Below, piece after piece: positions 43,435 to 53,675 of a stretch of DNA of 64,000 nucleotides (its first letter is position 1; the number at the start of each line of letters is the position of its first letter). The notes under the pieces are model-generated. The model searched no databases. It saw only the letters and a list, made by a program, of their open reading frames with translations, and was not told where the DNA came from. Origin of the DNA: Polaribacter vadi (lineage in GTDB: Bacteria; Bacteroidota; Bacteroidia; Flavobacteriales; Flavobacteriaceae); contig NZ_JAHKQL010000031.1 of assembly GCF_018861005.1 (NCBI RefSeq), positions 154,657 through 218,656 of the forward strand, given 5' to 3'. Position numbers and translations under genes: made by a program.

Positions 43435-44775
43435 TTATTTTCTCTTTTTCTTTTTTGAATTTTCCTCTTTAGAAACTTTAGTTGTAGTTCTAGCTAAATA
43501 ATCTGCCAAGACTTTTTCTACTAATTCTTCTTTTGTTAGGTGATGAAAAACAGTCCTAACTTTTCGTTTAAAATCTTCTGAAACTGTTTTATTAGGTTTT
43601 GTTTTAAAGATCTTTTTTGCCCACAACAAACCATTATTTTCTACTATACTTTGAGCATCAGCTTTTTTGTATTCTTGAAATTTAATACCTAAATCTTCTT
43701 CAAATTCTGGAATTTCTTCTAACTCTTCTTTTTGTATAACACTTAAAGAAAGCCCCTTAGCTCCTGCTCTTGCAGTTCGTCCACTTCTATGCACATAAGC
43801 ATCATAAGTATCTGGCAAATGATAATTTACAACATATTCAACTTCTTTTACATCAATTCCTCTTGCTGCTAAATCTGTAGCTATTAAAATTTTTATATGT
43901 CCTTCACGAAATTGCCCCATAATTCTGTCACGAATTCCTTGGGTTAAACTTCCATGAATAGCACCAGATGAAAATTTATTAATTGCTAAGTTTTTGGCTA
44001 ATTTGTTAACAGCAGCTTTTGTTTTACAAAAAATAATTCCTCTTTTACATTCTTTAGAATTTAAAAAATGCAATAAAACTTCTAATTTTTCAATTGGTTC
44101 TACAACTACGTATTTATGTTCAATTCCTTGATGACCAACAGTTTTCATATTAGCTTCAATCTGAATAACATCTTTAGCCATATAGTTGTTAACCAGTTGC
44201 CTAATTGCACCAGACATTGTTGCTGTAAATAATAAAGTTCTTCTTTTTTTAGGAATTTCTTTTATAATACTATCTAATCCTTCTTTTAAAGCACTAACCA
44301 TTTCATCAGCTTCATCTAAAATAAAATAAGAAATATTTTTGATGTTGATGGCTTCACGTTTCACCAAATCTGCCAATCTTCCTGGAGTTGCAACTACAAT
44401 ATGTGTTGGTTCTTTTAATCTTTCAATTTGAGGTTTTATAGGTATTCCTCCACAAACAACTGCAATTGATATTTCTGGAATGTAAGATGCAAAAGATTCT
44501 AAATTGTTATGAATTTGTTGCCCTAATTCTCTAGTTGGTGCTAAAATTACTGTCTGAATATTAGTGTTTTCTGTATCAATCAATTGTAATAAAGGTAAAC
44601 CAAAAGCGGCTGTTTTACCTGTTCCTGTTTTTGCTAAAGCAACAACATCATCTTTTTTATTTAAAATTACAGGAATTACTTTTTCTTGAATATCTGTAGG
44701 TACAGCTATTTTTAAATCAGTTAAACTTTTTTGTATTTGTTGATGAATTCCTAAATCAGAAAACGTTTTTGACAT
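43435..44775 (-). CDS. DEAD-box ATP-dependent RNA helicase, RhlE-like
   Basis: A 446-residue RNA helicase and the second of the DEAD family in this window. I start at [14 protein letters not shown] (44775); nine further in-frame residues upstream would run into the promoter. Motifs: Q motif, Walker [29 protein letters not shown] (a SAT variant), [11 protein letters not shown] and [10 protein letters not shown]. There is no DbpA-type RNA-binding domain; the tail is short and basic ([11 protein letters not shown]). A TATCTTTG promoter element lies upstream at 44790-44797 (minus strand). The SDR-like gene follows 16 bp later and is probably co-transcribed. Confidence 0.92.
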   Translation of the reverse strand: MSKTFSDLGIHQQIQKSLTDLKIAVPTDIQEKVIPVILNKKDDVVALAKTGTGKTAAFGLPLLQLIDTENTNIQTVILAPTRELGQQIHNNLESFASYIPEISIAVVCGGIPIKPQIERLKEPTHIVVATPGRLADLVKREAINIKNISYFILDEADEMVSALKEGLDSIIKEIPKKRRTLLFTATMSGAIRQLVNNYMAKDVIQIEANMKTVGHQGIEHKYVVVEPIEKLEVLLHFLNSKECKRGIIFCKTKAAVNKLAKNLAINKFSSGAIHGSLTQGIRDRIMGQFREGHIKILIATDLAARGIDVKEVEYVVNYHLPDTYDAYVHRSGRTARAGAKGLSLSVIQKEELEEIPEFEEDLGIKFQEYKKADAQSIVENNGLLWAKKIFKTKPNKTVSEDFKRKVRTVFHHLTKEELVEKVLADYLARTTTKVSKEENSKKKKRK

Positions 44776-44789
44776 ATTATAAATTTGTG

Positions 44790-44797
44790 CAAAGATA
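44790..44797 (-). promoter_or_regulatory. -7 promoter element of the RhlE-like helicase gene
   Basis: TATCTTTG followed by CAC on the minus strand, a close match to TAnnTTTG, about 15 bp before the start codon. Confidence 0.6.
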
Positions 44798-44935
44798 AAC
44801 ACACTTTCTCTTGATACTATTCTTTTCTCTATTTCATTTTAATCTTTAAAAACTTAAAAAAAAGCTAATAAGTAAAAAAAGGTTTTATAAAACTTCTCAA
44901 ATAATTTATTACTTTCGAAAACCTAAAAATAATTA

Positions 44936-47293
44936 ATGAAAGTCTGTATTGCAGAGAAACCAAGTGTAGCAAGAGAAATAGCTAACATTCTAGGAGCCAA
45001 CACAAAACGTGATGGTTTTTACGAAGGAAATGGTTATGCAGTAACTTATACTTTTGGCCATTTATGCACACTTTTAGAACCTAAAGATTATAAACCTCAT
45101 TGGAAAAGTTGGGATTTAAATAACCTACCAATGTTACCTGAACGTTTTGATACCAAAGTTACAGGCGATTCTGGAATTAAAAAACAATTTAATATTGTAA
45201 AATCTTTATTCGAAAAAGCAGATGTAATTATAAATTGTGGGGATGCAGGAACTGAAGGAGAACTCATTCAAAGATGGGTAATAAATCAATGTAATTACAA
45301 AGGAAAAGTACAACGTTTATGGATTTCATCGTTAACTGAAGAAGCTATTAAAGACGGATTCAACAATTTAGAATCCTCAGAAAAATACGATAATTTATAT
45401 TATGCAGGTTATTCTAGAGCTATTGGAGATTGGCTTTTAGGTTTAAATGCAACACGTTTATACACTGTAAAATTTGGTGGTTACAAACAAGTTTTATCTG
45501 TTGGTAGAGTGCAAACTCCTACTCTAGCAATGTTGGTGAATCGTTATTTTGAAATTCAGAATTTTAAGCCACAACCTTATTGGGAATTACAAACTACGTA
45601 CAGAAATACACTTTTTAATTACGAAGATGGTCGTTTTTTAAAAAAGGAAGATGGACAAGTTTTAGCTGATAAAGTTGCACAATCTGATTTTGAAATTGTT
45701 TCTGTTACCAAAAAGAAAGGTAAAGAATACGCACCTAAACTTTTTGATTTAACAGGGTTACAGGTATATTGCAACAATAAATTCGGATTTTCTGCGGATG
45801 AAACTTTAAAAATTGTTCAGAAATTATACGAAATGAAAGTGGTTACTTACCCAAGAGTAGACACCACTTTTTTACCTAATGATTTATATCCTAAAATTCA
45901 CGGAATTTTATCGAAATTGACAAATTTTAGTGAATTAACACAACCACTATTAGGCAAAAAAATAAAGAAAACAAAGCGTGTTTTCGATGATAAAAAAGTC
46001 ACAGATCACCACGCAATTATTCCTACAGGAATTCAAGGGAATTTACAATACAATCAACAACAAGTTTACGATATTATTACTCGCAGATTTATTGCAGTTT
46101 TTTATCCAGATTCTGATGTTTCTAACACTTCCGTAATTGGTAAAGCTGCAGAAGTCCCTTTTAAAACTACAGGAAAAGAAATCATCAATAAAGGTTGGCG
46201 TATTGTTTTTGAGAAGAAAGAATCTTCAATTAAAAAAGAGATAAATGCAGCAGCAACTCTACCCTCTTTTGTTAAAGGAGAAAAAGGAACTCATGAACCT
46301 TCGTTTTTAGAAAAAGAAACAAAACCACCAAGAAACTATACAGAAGCCAGTTTACTAAGAGCTATGGAAACTGCAGGTAAACAAGTAGATGATGATGAAA
46401 TGCGAGAGTTGATGAAAGAAAATGGAATTGGAAGACCATCAACTAGAGCAAGTATTATTGAAACTTTATTTAGAAGAAAATATATAGAGCGTAAGAAAAA
46501 ACTGGTTTTACCAACGCAAACAGGTATTGATTTAATCAATATTATTGATAATGAACTTTTAAAATCTGCTGAATTAACTGGAAGATGGGAAAAACGTTTA
46601 AAAGAAATTGAACGTGGCGAATTTAACGCAGGTACTTTCATTAATAATATGAAAAAAATGGTAGATCAATTGGTTTATGAAGTACGTTCTAATACTTCTA
46701 AAAAACGAATTTCTGCTGTTATTGCTAATGAAACAAAACAATCTCAAGCTAAAAAAGGAATTACTTCTTCTTTAAATACTTCTAAAAACAAACAAGTTGC
46801 TGGTAAAACTTGCCCTAAATGTAAAACAGGTAAACTCTTAAAAGGCTCTTCTGCTTTTGGTTGTTCTGAGTATAAAAATAATTGCGATTTAAAAATTCCT
46901 TTTAAAATTTATGATAAAAAAGTTTCTGAAAATCAAATTATTAGATTATTAGATAAAGGATGCACTACCAATTTAAAAGGTTTTGTTTTAAATGATGAAA
47001 AAGTAGAAGGTTTAATTCGTTTTGATGATAATTTTAATTTAAAACTAGAGCCAAAAATCATTTCGAAAGAAGTAAAGGAAAAACAAAAAGTTTCTACACA
47101 AGGTAAAAATGACAATGATAAAATAGCATGCCCAAAATGTAAAAAAGGAACCATTTTAAAAGGAAAAACTGCCTATGGTTGTTCTGAATATAAAACTGGC
47201 TGTGATTTTGTTTTTACATTTGAAAACATCAAAAAAATGGCTAATGGTAGACCTTTAACTAAAGAACTGGTTTTGGATATATTAAATCAATAA
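44936..47293 (+). CDS. topB: DNA topoisomerase III with two C-terminal zinc ribbons
   Basis: A 785-residue type IA topoisomerase that relaxes and decatenates DNA through a single-strand break. The Toprim start MKVCIAEKPSVAREIA and INCGDAGTEGELIQR provide the metal-binding acids. The catalytic tyrosine is in VVTYPRVDTTFLP. Domain III text RPSTRASIIETLFRRKYIERK is standard. The C-terminal extension carries two topoisomerase zinc ribbons, CPKCKTGKLLKGSSAFGCSEY and CPKCKKGTILKGKTAYGCSEY, about 110 residues apart, with the fourth ligand in NNCDL or TGCDF. The length and tail fit the TopB branch common in Bacteroidetes, where mobile elements often carry similar genes; here it looks chromosomal. Confidence 0.93.
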   Translation: MKVCIAEKPSVAREIANILGANTKRDGFYEGNGYAVTYTFGHLCTLLEPKDYKPHWKSWDLNNLPMLPERFDTKVTGDSGIKKQFNIVKSLFEKADVIINCGDAGTEGELIQRWVINQCNYKGKVQRLWISSLTEEAIKDGFNNLESSEKYDNLYYAGYSRAIGDWLLGLNATRLYTVKFGGYKQVLSVGRVQTPTLAMLVNRYFEIQNFKPQPYWELQTTYRNTLFNYEDGRFLKKEDGQVLADKVAQSDFEIVSVTKKKGKEYAPKLFDLTGLQVYCNNKFGFSADETLKIVQKLYEMKVVTYPRVDTTFLPNDLYPKIHGILSKLTNFSELTQPLLGKKIKKTKRVFDDKKVTDHHAIIPTGIQGNLQYNQQQVYDIITRRFIAVFYPDSDVSNTSVIGKAAEVPFKTTGKEIINKGWRIVFEKKESSIKKEINAAATLPSFVKGEKGTHEPSFLEKETKPPRNYTEASLLRAMETAGKQVDDDEMRELMKENGIGRPSTRASIIETLFRRKYIERKKKLVLPTQTGIDLINIIDNELLKSAELTGRWEKRLKEIERGEFNAGTFINNMKKMVDQLVYEVRSNTSKKRISAVIANETKQSQAKKGITSSLNTSKNKQVAGKTCPKCKTGKLLKGSSAFGCSEYKNNCDLKIPFKIYDKKVSENQIIRLLDKGCTTNLKGFVLNDEKVEGLIRFDDNFNLKLEPKIISKEVKEKQKVSTQGKNDNDKIACPKCKKGTILKGKTAYGCSEYKTGCDFVFTFENIKKMANGRPLTKELVLDILNQ

Positions 47294-47412
47294 TAATTTG
47301 TGCTTTTATTTAAATATAAAGTAATTATCAAAATATATTGTTTAAAAGCTTGGCCTTTAACTTATATTAGTGATTTCAACTATCAATAAACCAAAACTAA
47401 GCCAAACTTTTA

Positions 47413-48345
47413 ATGGATTTTACTAACCCACTAGTATATGGTGTTCCTTGTTTTTTAGCTCTAATTTTAGTAGAACTTACTTACAGTAAACATCACAAGA
47501 AAAAGAAAAACAAAGACCTTTATAAATGGAAAGATCTAGCAGCAAGTTTAACTATGGGTATTGGTTCTACAATTATAGCTCCACTTACTAAAACCATTGC
47601 TGCCATTGTTCTTTTTAATTTTGTTTACGAACTTTTTAATCCTTTAGTAGATGGTGTTAGAACCAATATTATGGGGTATGCTTCTTTTGGTTATGCCTGG
47701 TATATTTGGGTAATTTGTCAGCTTTTAGACGATTTTAGTTATTACTGGTTTCATAGACAAAACCATAATGTTCGTTTTTTATGGGCTGCACACATTGTAC
47801 ATCATTCTTCTGATAATTTTAATTTAGGAACTGCTGTTAGAAATGGTTGGTTTACTATTTTTTACAAACCTTTTTTTTATATGTGGATTCCTGCCATTGG
47901 TTTTCCTCCAGAAATGGTAGTGGTTTGTTTAGGAATTGAAGCTTTATGGCAATTTCAATTGCATAGTGTTTATATTCCGAAGTTAGGTTTTATAGAAAAA
48001 TTTATGAATACACATACCATGCATCAAGTGCATCATGCACAAAACATTGAATATATGGATAAAAATCATGGTGGATTTTTAAATATTTTTGATAAAATGT
48101 TTGGTACTTGGAAAGAACTAGATGAATCTATTGATATAAAATATGGAGTTACAAAACCACCTAATTCTTACAATCCGTTAGTGATTTTAACACACGAATA
48201 CAAAGACATTTGGTTAGATATGAAAAAGTCTAAAAATTGGTATCATAAATTTATGTACGCTTTTGCTGCTCCTGGTTGGTCTCATGATGGAAGTACACTA
48301 ACTATTAAACAGGTTCAAAAATTACTTAAAGAAGAAAATAAATAG
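47413..48345 (+). CDS. Sterol desaturase/fatty acid hydroxylase family protein
   Basis: A 310-residue integral membrane di-iron oxygenase. The histidine clusters that hold the two irons are visible: HRQNH, HIVHHSSDNFNLG and HTMHQVHHAQN, with NHGG after them. Four to five hydrophobic segments span the first 190 residues. Members hydroxylate or desaturate sterols, carotenoids or alkyl lipids; in flavobacteria a lipid or carotenoid role is plausible, but the substrate is unknown. It stands alone after topB and ends before interspersed hairpin element copy B. Confidence 0.85.
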   Translation: MDFTNPLVYGVPCFLALILVELTYSKHHKKKKNKDLYKWKDLAASLTMGIGSTIIAPLTKTIAAIVLFNFVYELFNPLVDGVRTNIMGYASFGYAWYIWVICQLLDDFSYYWFHRQNHNVRFLWAAHIVHHSSDNFNLGTAVRNGWFTIFYKPFFYMWIPAIGFPPEMVVVCLGIEALWQFQLHSVYIPKLGFIEKFMNTHTMHQVHHAQNIEYMDKNHGGFLNIFDKMFGTWKELDESIDIKYGVTKPPNSYNPLVILTHEYKDIWLDMKKSKNWYHKFMYAFAAPGWSHDGSTLTIKQVQKLLKEENK

Positions 48346-48366
48346 TTCTTTTTTTAAGCAAGTTTG

Positions 48367-48454
48367 TTGGCAAACAAGTTTAGCCCAGATTGAAACGACA
48401 TCCTTTTTTTGTTTTTCACAAAAAAAGATATAGTGTAAAGCTGGAAATAGCTTC
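48367..48454 (+). repeat. Interspersed hairpin element, copy B
   Basis: Contains GGCAAACAAGTTTAGCCC, GATTGAAACGACATCC, then a TTTTTTTG/CAAAAAAA stem and GATATAGTGTAAAGC, ending GGAAATAGCTTC. It lies between the convergent sterol-desaturase-family and VF530 genes, where it could serve as a two-way terminator. Confidence 0.85.
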
Positions 48455-48462
48455 TAAAAAAA

Positions 48463-48684
48463 TTAATCAATCATATTTTTTAGGTAAAAATTTTCTACTT
48501 TTTCTCTAGCCCAAGGTGTAGTTCTTAAAAATTTTAAGGATGATTTATAAGTTGGGTTATTTTTAAAAGCATTGATATTTAAGGCATAACCCAATTCTTC
48601 CCAACCGTATTCTAAATATAATTCTTCTAAAATTGTGGCTAATTTTATACCATGTAATGGATTGTTTGGTTGTTCTTTACTCAT
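48463..48684 (-). CDS. VF530 family (DUF2132) small protein
   Basis: A 73-residue protein of the VF530 family of unknown function, known as a small DNA-binding-like fold. The family text is [25 protein letters not shown], then [26 protein letters not shown]. It has no signal peptide or cysteine. It lies 30 bp after the M1 peptidase gene on the same strand, so it is probably its operon partner, although no functional link is known to me. The start [12 protein letters not shown] fits the family length. Confidence 0.85.
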   Translation of the reverse strand: MSKEQPNNPLHGIKLATILEELYLEYGWEELGYALNINAFKNNPTYKSSLKFLRTTPWAREKVENFYLKNMID

Positions 48685-48714
48685 TGTTTTCTTATAATTT
48701 TTAAAGACTTAAAA

Positions 48715-50358
48715 TCATTCTGTTTGTTTGGCAACTACAAAATAATTATCATCAATTTTTAATTGAATGTTAGACGTTTTTACTTTTTTAATTTTCCAGT
48801 CTGTAGTTGGTTTTAAATCTTTAGCAACTCCGTTAATATAGATTTTAACAGGCATATTAAAACCAGATACAACATTAGTCCATTTGTATTTTAACTCATT
48901 ATTTTTAATACTATAAGTAAATTCTGGAATGCGAATATCTCTTAAATATTGATCGAAAACTTTAGACAAATCTATTTTAGTTTTTTTTGACAAGTAATTT
49001 TCTATCTGTTGTGTTGTTACTGTTTTATGCCAAAACTTTTTATTAATACCTCGTAAAATTGTTCGCCATTTTTTATCATTATCTATTAAATAACGAATTG
49101 TATGCAACATGTTAGCACCTTTATAATACATATCTCCAGATCCTGTATTATTAACACCATAAACACCTATTATTGGTTTATCGTTTTTCACACTTTTTCT
49201 AGTACCTATTACATATTCTGAAGCTGCTTTTTTACCAAAATAATAGTTTAAATATAAACTTTCTGAATAAGCTGTAAAACTTTCATGAATCCACATATCT
49301 GCAGCATCTTTATAAGTAATATTGTTGGCAAACCACTCATGACCAGATTCGTGAATTATAATAAAATCGAACTTTAACCCCCAACCTGTACCTGATAAAT
49401 CTCTACCTAAATAACCGTTTTTAAATTTATTACCATAAGTTACAGAACTTTGGTGCTCCATACCTAAATAAGGTACTTCTACCAATTTAAAACCATCTTC
49501 ATAAAAAGGATATTTACCAAACCAATGCTCAAAAGCTTTCATCATTTTTGGTGCTTGTTTAAACTGCTTTTTGGCTTTGTCTAAATTATAAGAAAGCACA
49601 TAATAATTCATATTTAATAGACCACCTTCTCCTTTAAATTCTTCATTAAAATGTACATAATCGCCTATATTTAAATTAACTCCATAATTATTAATAGGGT
49701 TTTTAACAGACCAATGATAAGTGGTTGTATTGTCTTTATGAATTTCAGTTTCTACTAACTCTCCATTAGAAATATTCATTAAGTTTGATGGAACTCGTAC
49801 ACTTATATCCATATTTTCAACCTCATCATACATATGGTCTTTGTTAGGCCACCAAACACTTGCACCTAAACCTTGACAAGATGTTGCTATAAAATCATTT
49901 CCGTTTTTATCTTTTTTCCATGAAAAACCACCATCCCAAGGTGCATTTTTTGCTTCTTGTGGTTTACCTTCATAATAAATATCAATAGAATTAACGCTAC
50001 CTTTTTTTTGTTCATCAAGTAAATGAATATGATGCGCATTACCTTCTGAAACTACTTTTAACTGTTTATTGTTTTGTACAACTTTTGTGATTTTTAAAGG
50101 TGCTTGTAAATCAATTTGTAAAGTATTATAAGGCTTTAAAACCGTATATTTTACGGTATTTTTACCTTTAATAAATTTTGTTTTAGGAAAAACTTGAATG
50201 TCTAAATGATAGTATTTTAAATTCCACCAAACACGTTCTGGAGTTATAGATCCTCTAAGTGTATCCTGTTTTGTAAACTTATCATTTTGTGCAATTAATG
50301 AAATATTATTAAAAAATAACGCAAATAATAAAAGGTAAAAGAATTTATAAATCTTCAT
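48715..50358 (-). CDS. M1 family metallopeptidase (aminopeptidase-like)
   Basis: A 547-residue exported zinc peptidase with signal peptide MKIYKFFYLLLFALFFNNISLIA. The zinc site is complete: HESGH at residues 336-340 and the third ligand Glu359 in MWIHESFTAY. The substrate-binding motif GxMEN is changed to LGMEHQ (299-303), and a region before it reads CQGLGASVWWPNKD. The N-terminal domain (about 40-220) is the beta-sandwich that M1 enzymes use ahead of the catalytic domain. It is probably periplasmic or secreted and removes N-terminal residues from peptides, though the changed GxMEN may alter specificity. A TACTTTTG promoter element lies at 50385-50392 (minus strand). Confidence 0.88.
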   Translation of the reverse strand: MKIYKFFYLLLFALFFNNISLIAQNDKFTKQDTLRGSITPERVWWNLKYYHLDIQVFPKTKFIKGKNTVKYTVLKPYNTLQIDLQAPLKITKVVQNNKQLKVVSEGNAHHIHLLDEQKKGSVNSIDIYYEGKPQEAKNAPWDGGFSWKKDKNGNDFIATSCQGLGASVWWPNKDHMYDEVENMDISVRVPSNLMNISNGELVETEIHKDNTTTYHWSVKNPINNYGVNLNIGDYVHFNEEFKGEGGLLNMNYYVLSYNLDKAKKQFKQAPKMMKAFEHWFGKYPFYEDGFKLVEVPYLGMEHQSSVTYGNKFKNGYLGRDLSGTGWGLKFDFIIIHESGHEWFANNITYKDAADMWIHESFTAYSESLYLNYYFGKKAASEYVIGTRKSVKNDKPIIGVYGVNNTGSGDMYYKGANMLHTIRYLIDNDKKWRTILRGINKKFWHKTVTTQQIENYLSKKTKIDLSKVFDQYLRDIRIPEFTYSIKNNELKYKWTNVVSGFNMPVKIYINGVAKDLKPTTDWKIKKVKTSNIQLKIDDNYFVVAKQTE

Positions 50359-50489
50359 TTAAACAGGTTTATTAATTATAATTTCAAAAGTAATACTATT
50401 TATTTTTGATAGAAAATATTAACAAATTATTAGTAATTGTTTATTCTGAATTTTTCAATAATTTAGCCTTTTAATAAAGAAATCTATAA

Positions 50490-51575
50490 ATGAAAAATAT
50501 TGCATTACATAAAGTTCACGAAAATTTAGGCGCAAAAATGGTACCTTTTGCTGGTTATAACATGCCAGTTTCTTACGAAGGTGTTACAGCAGAACATCTT
50601 ACAGTTAGAAATGGAGTTGGTGTTTTTGATGTAAGTCATATGGGTGAATTTCTAGTTTCTGGTGATAATGCTTTGGCACTAATTCAGAAAGTTACTTCTA
50701 ATGATGCTTCTAAGTTAGCTATTGGAGATGCACAATATAGCTGTTTCCCAAACACAGAAAACGGAATTGTAGACGATTTAATTTGTTACAGAATTAAAGA
50801 AAACACCTATTTATTAGTTGTAAATGCTTCTAATATTGAAAAAGATTGGAACTGGATTAGTAAATATAATGAAGAGTTTGGTGCAGAATTAAGAGATTTA
50901 TCAGAAGAATATTCATTATTAGCCATTCAAGGTCCAAAAGCAGTTGAAGCTATGCAATCTTTATCTTCTTTAGATTTAGCTGCAATTCCTTTTTATAAGT
51001 TTAAAGTTGGTGATTTTGCTGGAATTGAGCACGTTATTATTTCTGCAACTGGTTATACAGGTTCTGGTGGATTTGAAATTTACTGTAAAAACAACGAAGT
51101 TGAACAAATCTGGAAAAAAGTTTTTGAAGCGGGTGCCGATTTTGACATAAAACCAATTGGCTTAGCTGCTAGAGATACTTTACGTTTAGAAATGGGGTAT
51201 TGTTTATATGGTAATGATATAGATGACAAAACCTCGCCAATTGAAGCTGGTTTAAGTTGGATTACAAAGTTTACCAAAGATTTTGTAAATGCAGGTTTCT
51301 TAGCCAAACAAAAAGAACAAAAACCTACAAAACGTTTGGTTGCTTTTGAGTTAAATGATAGAGGAATTCCAAGACAAGGTTATGATATTGTAGATGGTGA
51401 AGGAAATATTATTGGTAATGTAACTTCTGGTACAATGAGTCCTAGTTTAAGTAAAGGAATTGGTTTAGGGTATGTACCTACTCAATTTGCTAAATCTGGA
51501 ACAGAAATAAATATTAAAGTTCGTAAAAAAGCAATACCAGCAACTATTGTAAAATTACCTTTTTATAAAAATTAA
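50490..51575 (+). CDS. gcvT: Aminomethyltransferase (glycine cleavage T protein)
   Basis: A 361-residue T protein that transfers the aminomethyl group to tetrahydrofolate in the glycine cleavage system. Key segments are [41 protein letters not shown], the [12 protein letters not shown] motif and [17 protein letters not shown], with the catalytic aspartate in [11 protein letters not shown]. The C-terminal beta domain has [18 protein letters not shown]. The other gcv genes are not nearby, which is normal for scattered systems. The leader carries no clear promoter. A lipoprotein gene follows 74 bp later. Confidence 0.95.
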   Translation: MKNIALHKVHENLGAKMVPFAGYNMPVSYEGVTAEHLTVRNGVGVFDVSHMGEFLVSGDNALALIQKVTSNDASKLAIGDAQYSCFPNTENGIVDDLICYRIKENTYLLVVNASNIEKDWNWISKYNEEFGAELRDLSEEYSLLAIQGPKAVEAMQSLSSLDLAAIPFYKFKVGDFAGIEHVIISATGYTGSGGFEIYCKNNEVEQIWKKVFEAGADFDIKPIGLAARDTLRLEMGYCLYGNDIDDKTSPIEAGLSWITKFTKDFVNAGFLAKQKEQKPTKRLVAFELNDRGIPRQGYDIVDGEGNIIGNVTSGTMSPSLSKGIGLGYVPTQFAKSGTEINIKVRKKAIPATIVKLPFYKN

Positions 51576-51649
51576 CAACTATTTTGTAAGGAATATAATT
51601 ATAAATCGATTACACAAAGATTGTATCATTCAACTAAACAAATAAAAAA

Positions 51650-52444
51650 ATGAAAAAAATAATCATTACAATATTCGCTAGTTTATTATTTATAATTAGC
51701 TGTAAAAAAAACTCAGCAACAACTGAAACATCAGAAAAAACTGAAATAATTAAAACAGAGAAAACATTTGCTGAAAAAATTGAAATTGCACACAACAAAA
51801 AAGATTTCTTAAAACAAGAAGCAATACAATTTGATGCTTTAATAGAATTTGGTGGTAATGAAATTTTTGATGCAAATATTACTATTTCTACAACTTCTGA
51901 TTTAGCTAAGATTGCTTACAAAAACGGAGATTTTATTTATGTAGATAAACAAAATGTATTTGTGTCTCCTAGTTTAAAAGACAACCCAGGAGTTCGTTTT
52001 CATGCCTATACTTGGAGTTATTTTTTCTTATATCCTTATAAATTAAGTGATAATGGAACAAAATGGGATGATAATTTTAAAACTCCTGAAGCAAATAATA
52101 CCTTTAATACTGCAAAATTATCTTTTGAGGCTAATACAGGTGATGCACCTGATGATTGGTATATAATTTATGCTAATAAAAACAATAATATGTTAGATCA
52201 TGTTGCTTATATTGTTACTGCTGGTAAAACTAAAGCAGAAGCAGAAGCAGATCCTCATGCTATAAAATATTTAGACTACAATCAAATAGATGGTATCCCT
52301 TTTGCTACAAATTGGGAGTTTTTAGAATGGGGATTAGAGAAAGGATTAACAAAGAAAATTGGTAGTGCTAAAATTACTAATATAAAATTTGTGAACGGTT
52401 TTAGAGATTCTTTTTCCATACCAAAAGATTTTATAAAAAAATAA
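51650..52444 (+). CDS. Lipoprotein of an uncharacterised Bacteroidetes family (DUF6503-like)
   Basis: A 264-residue predicted lipoprotein with signal peptide MKKIIITIFASLLFIIS and the lipobox cysteine. The mature protein looks beta-rich: NISTTSDLAKIAYKNGDFIYVD, VRFHAYTWSYFFLYPYKLSDN, and DAPDDWYIIYANKNNNMLDHVAYI are the best-conserved-looking lines. I believe it belongs to a family annotated as DUF6503 in this phylum, without a known role. No motif suggests enzymatic activity. A long Lys/Glu linker (TSEKTEIIKTEKTFAEKIE) joins the anchor to the domain. A terminator follows at once. Confidence 0.65.
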   Translation: MKKIIITIFASLLFIISCKKNSATTETSEKTEIIKTEKTFAEKIEIAHNKKDFLKQEAIQFDALIEFGGNEIFDANITISTTSDLAKIAYKNGDFIYVDKQNVFVSPSLKDNPGVRFHAYTWSYFFLYPYKLSDNGTKWDDNFKTPEANNTFNTAKLSFEANTGDAPDDWYIIYANKNNNMLDHVAYIVTAGKTKAEAEADPHAIKYLDYNQIDGIPFATNWEFLEWGLEKGLTKKIGSAKITNIKFVNGFRDSFSIPKDFIKK

Positions 52445-52463
52445 AAATATACTTAAATTAAAT

Positions 52464-52497
52464 AAAACCTCAGACTTTCTGGGGTTTTTGTTTTTTT
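52464..52497 (+). terminator. Terminator after the DUF6503-like lipoprotein gene
   Basis: Stem AAAACCTCAGA / TCTGGGGTTTT with one G:U pair and a 3-nt loop, followed by T-runs. Confidence 0.75.
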
Positions 52498-52534
52498 ATA
52501 AAGTAAATTCGTCCGCTATTATTTCAATGTAAAG

Positions 52535-53656
52535 ATGTATATGAATTGTTTATTAACTGGAGGAACAGGAATTGTTGGTAGTCATATTATTTTTGAATGG
52601 TTGCACAAAGCAATTGTAGAAAAAAAAGTAAACCATCTTTTTGTTGTTATTAGAGACACAAACAGAACTGCAACACAACGTTTGCTAGATATTTTACAAG
52701 ATGAATCTCGTCCTGATTTTTTAAATCAATTTTCTTTAGAAGAATGTTTAGAGAGAATTACAGTTATTTCTAGTGATTTATCAACCTTAAAAAAAGAAAC
52801 TTTACATCAATATAATTTTACCACAGTTATACATTGTGCAGGCTCTACAAATTTGTTAAACACCAACGATTCTAAAGAGACTGTACATACTCAAAACTAT
52901 TTAGTAACTAAACACCTTTTAGAGGTAATTCCTAATTTTGTAAATCGTTTTTTGTACATCAGCACAGCATATTCTTTCGGAATTCAAGATGATAAAGTAA
53001 ATGATACTATTGCAGATTATAAGGTTACTAATTTTAGAAATCCTTATGAAAAATCAAAATATGAAAGCGAACGTTTTGTAAGAGAAACCTGTAATCTAAA
53101 AAATATTGAAGCTCAAATTTTAAGACCAAGTATAATTTGTGGGCGTTTAATTGATAAACCTTTTTTCGAAACTCCTAAATATGATGTTTTTTATTCTTGG
53201 GCCATATTTTTAGATAAATATGCAAAAAAAGCAAAAGATAATTTTAGGATTTGGGTTGATAAAAAAAGTGGATTAAATATAATACCTGTTGATTTTGCTG
53301 CCAAAGCAATTTTATACGCGTTTTTAACACCAAGTATAAAAGAAATGAATATTGTAAACCCCAAACAAATACTACATAATAATTATGTAGGTGATGTTTT
53401 AGAGGCTTTTAATATTCAATCTTATGAATATGTAGACCAGAAACCAGAAAACTTAAACGGTTTTGAACAATTGTATTATAAAAGTATTGGTAGTTTATTC
53501 GAAAAATATATTTCTATACCCGATTTACAATTTAAATCTGAACAAATATTAATTCTGATAAATCAGTTGCAATTAGATGTTACTTTAGGTGTACACGAAA
53601 ACTTTATGAATTTGATTAATTTTTCCGTAGAAAAAAAGTTTAAGAAAAGTTATTAA
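52535..53656 (+). CDS. NAD(P)-binding SDR of the thioester-reductase-like (male-sterility/FAR) type
   Basis: A 373-residue extended short-chain dehydrogenase. The nucleotide loop LLTGGTGIVGSHI is at the N terminus; HCAGSTNLLNTND, LYISTAYSFG and NPYEKSKYESERF (the YxxxK motif) follow, and ILRPSIICGR ends the core. This set and the missing acyl-carrier part mark it as a stand-alone NAD_binding_4 enzyme, related to fatty acyl-CoA or thioester reductases. The C-terminal 60 residues (KSIGSLFEKYISIPDLQFKS onward) exist again as a decayed copy at 54739 and a shorter one at 55830. The start could be residue 1 or 3. It precedes a membrane hydrolase by 19 bp. Confidence 0.8.
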   Translation: MYMNCLLTGGTGIVGSHIIFEWLHKAIVEKKVNHLFVVIRDTNRTATQRLLDILQDESRPDFLNQFSLEECLERITVISSDLSTLKKETLHQYNFTTVIHCAGSTNLLNTNDSKETVHTQNYLVTKHLLEVIPNFVNRFLYISTAYSFGIQDDKVNDTIADYKVTNFRNPYEKSKYESERFVRETCNLKNIEAQILRPSIICGRLIDKPFFETPKYDVFYSWAIFLDKYAKKAKDNFRIWVDKKSGLNIIPVDFAAKAILYAFLTPSIKEMNIVNPKQILHNNYVGDVLEAFNIQSYEYVDQKPENLNGFEQLYYKSIGSLFEKYISIPDLQFKSEQILILINQLQLDVTLGVHENFMNLINFSVEKKFKKSY

Positions 53657-53675
53657 TTAATAAAAAATAAAAAAA

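Noticed and set aside
44936..47293. topB as part of an integrative element
   Set aside because: Topoisomerase III genes occur on conjugative elements, but here there are no transfer genes, integrase or repeats around it.
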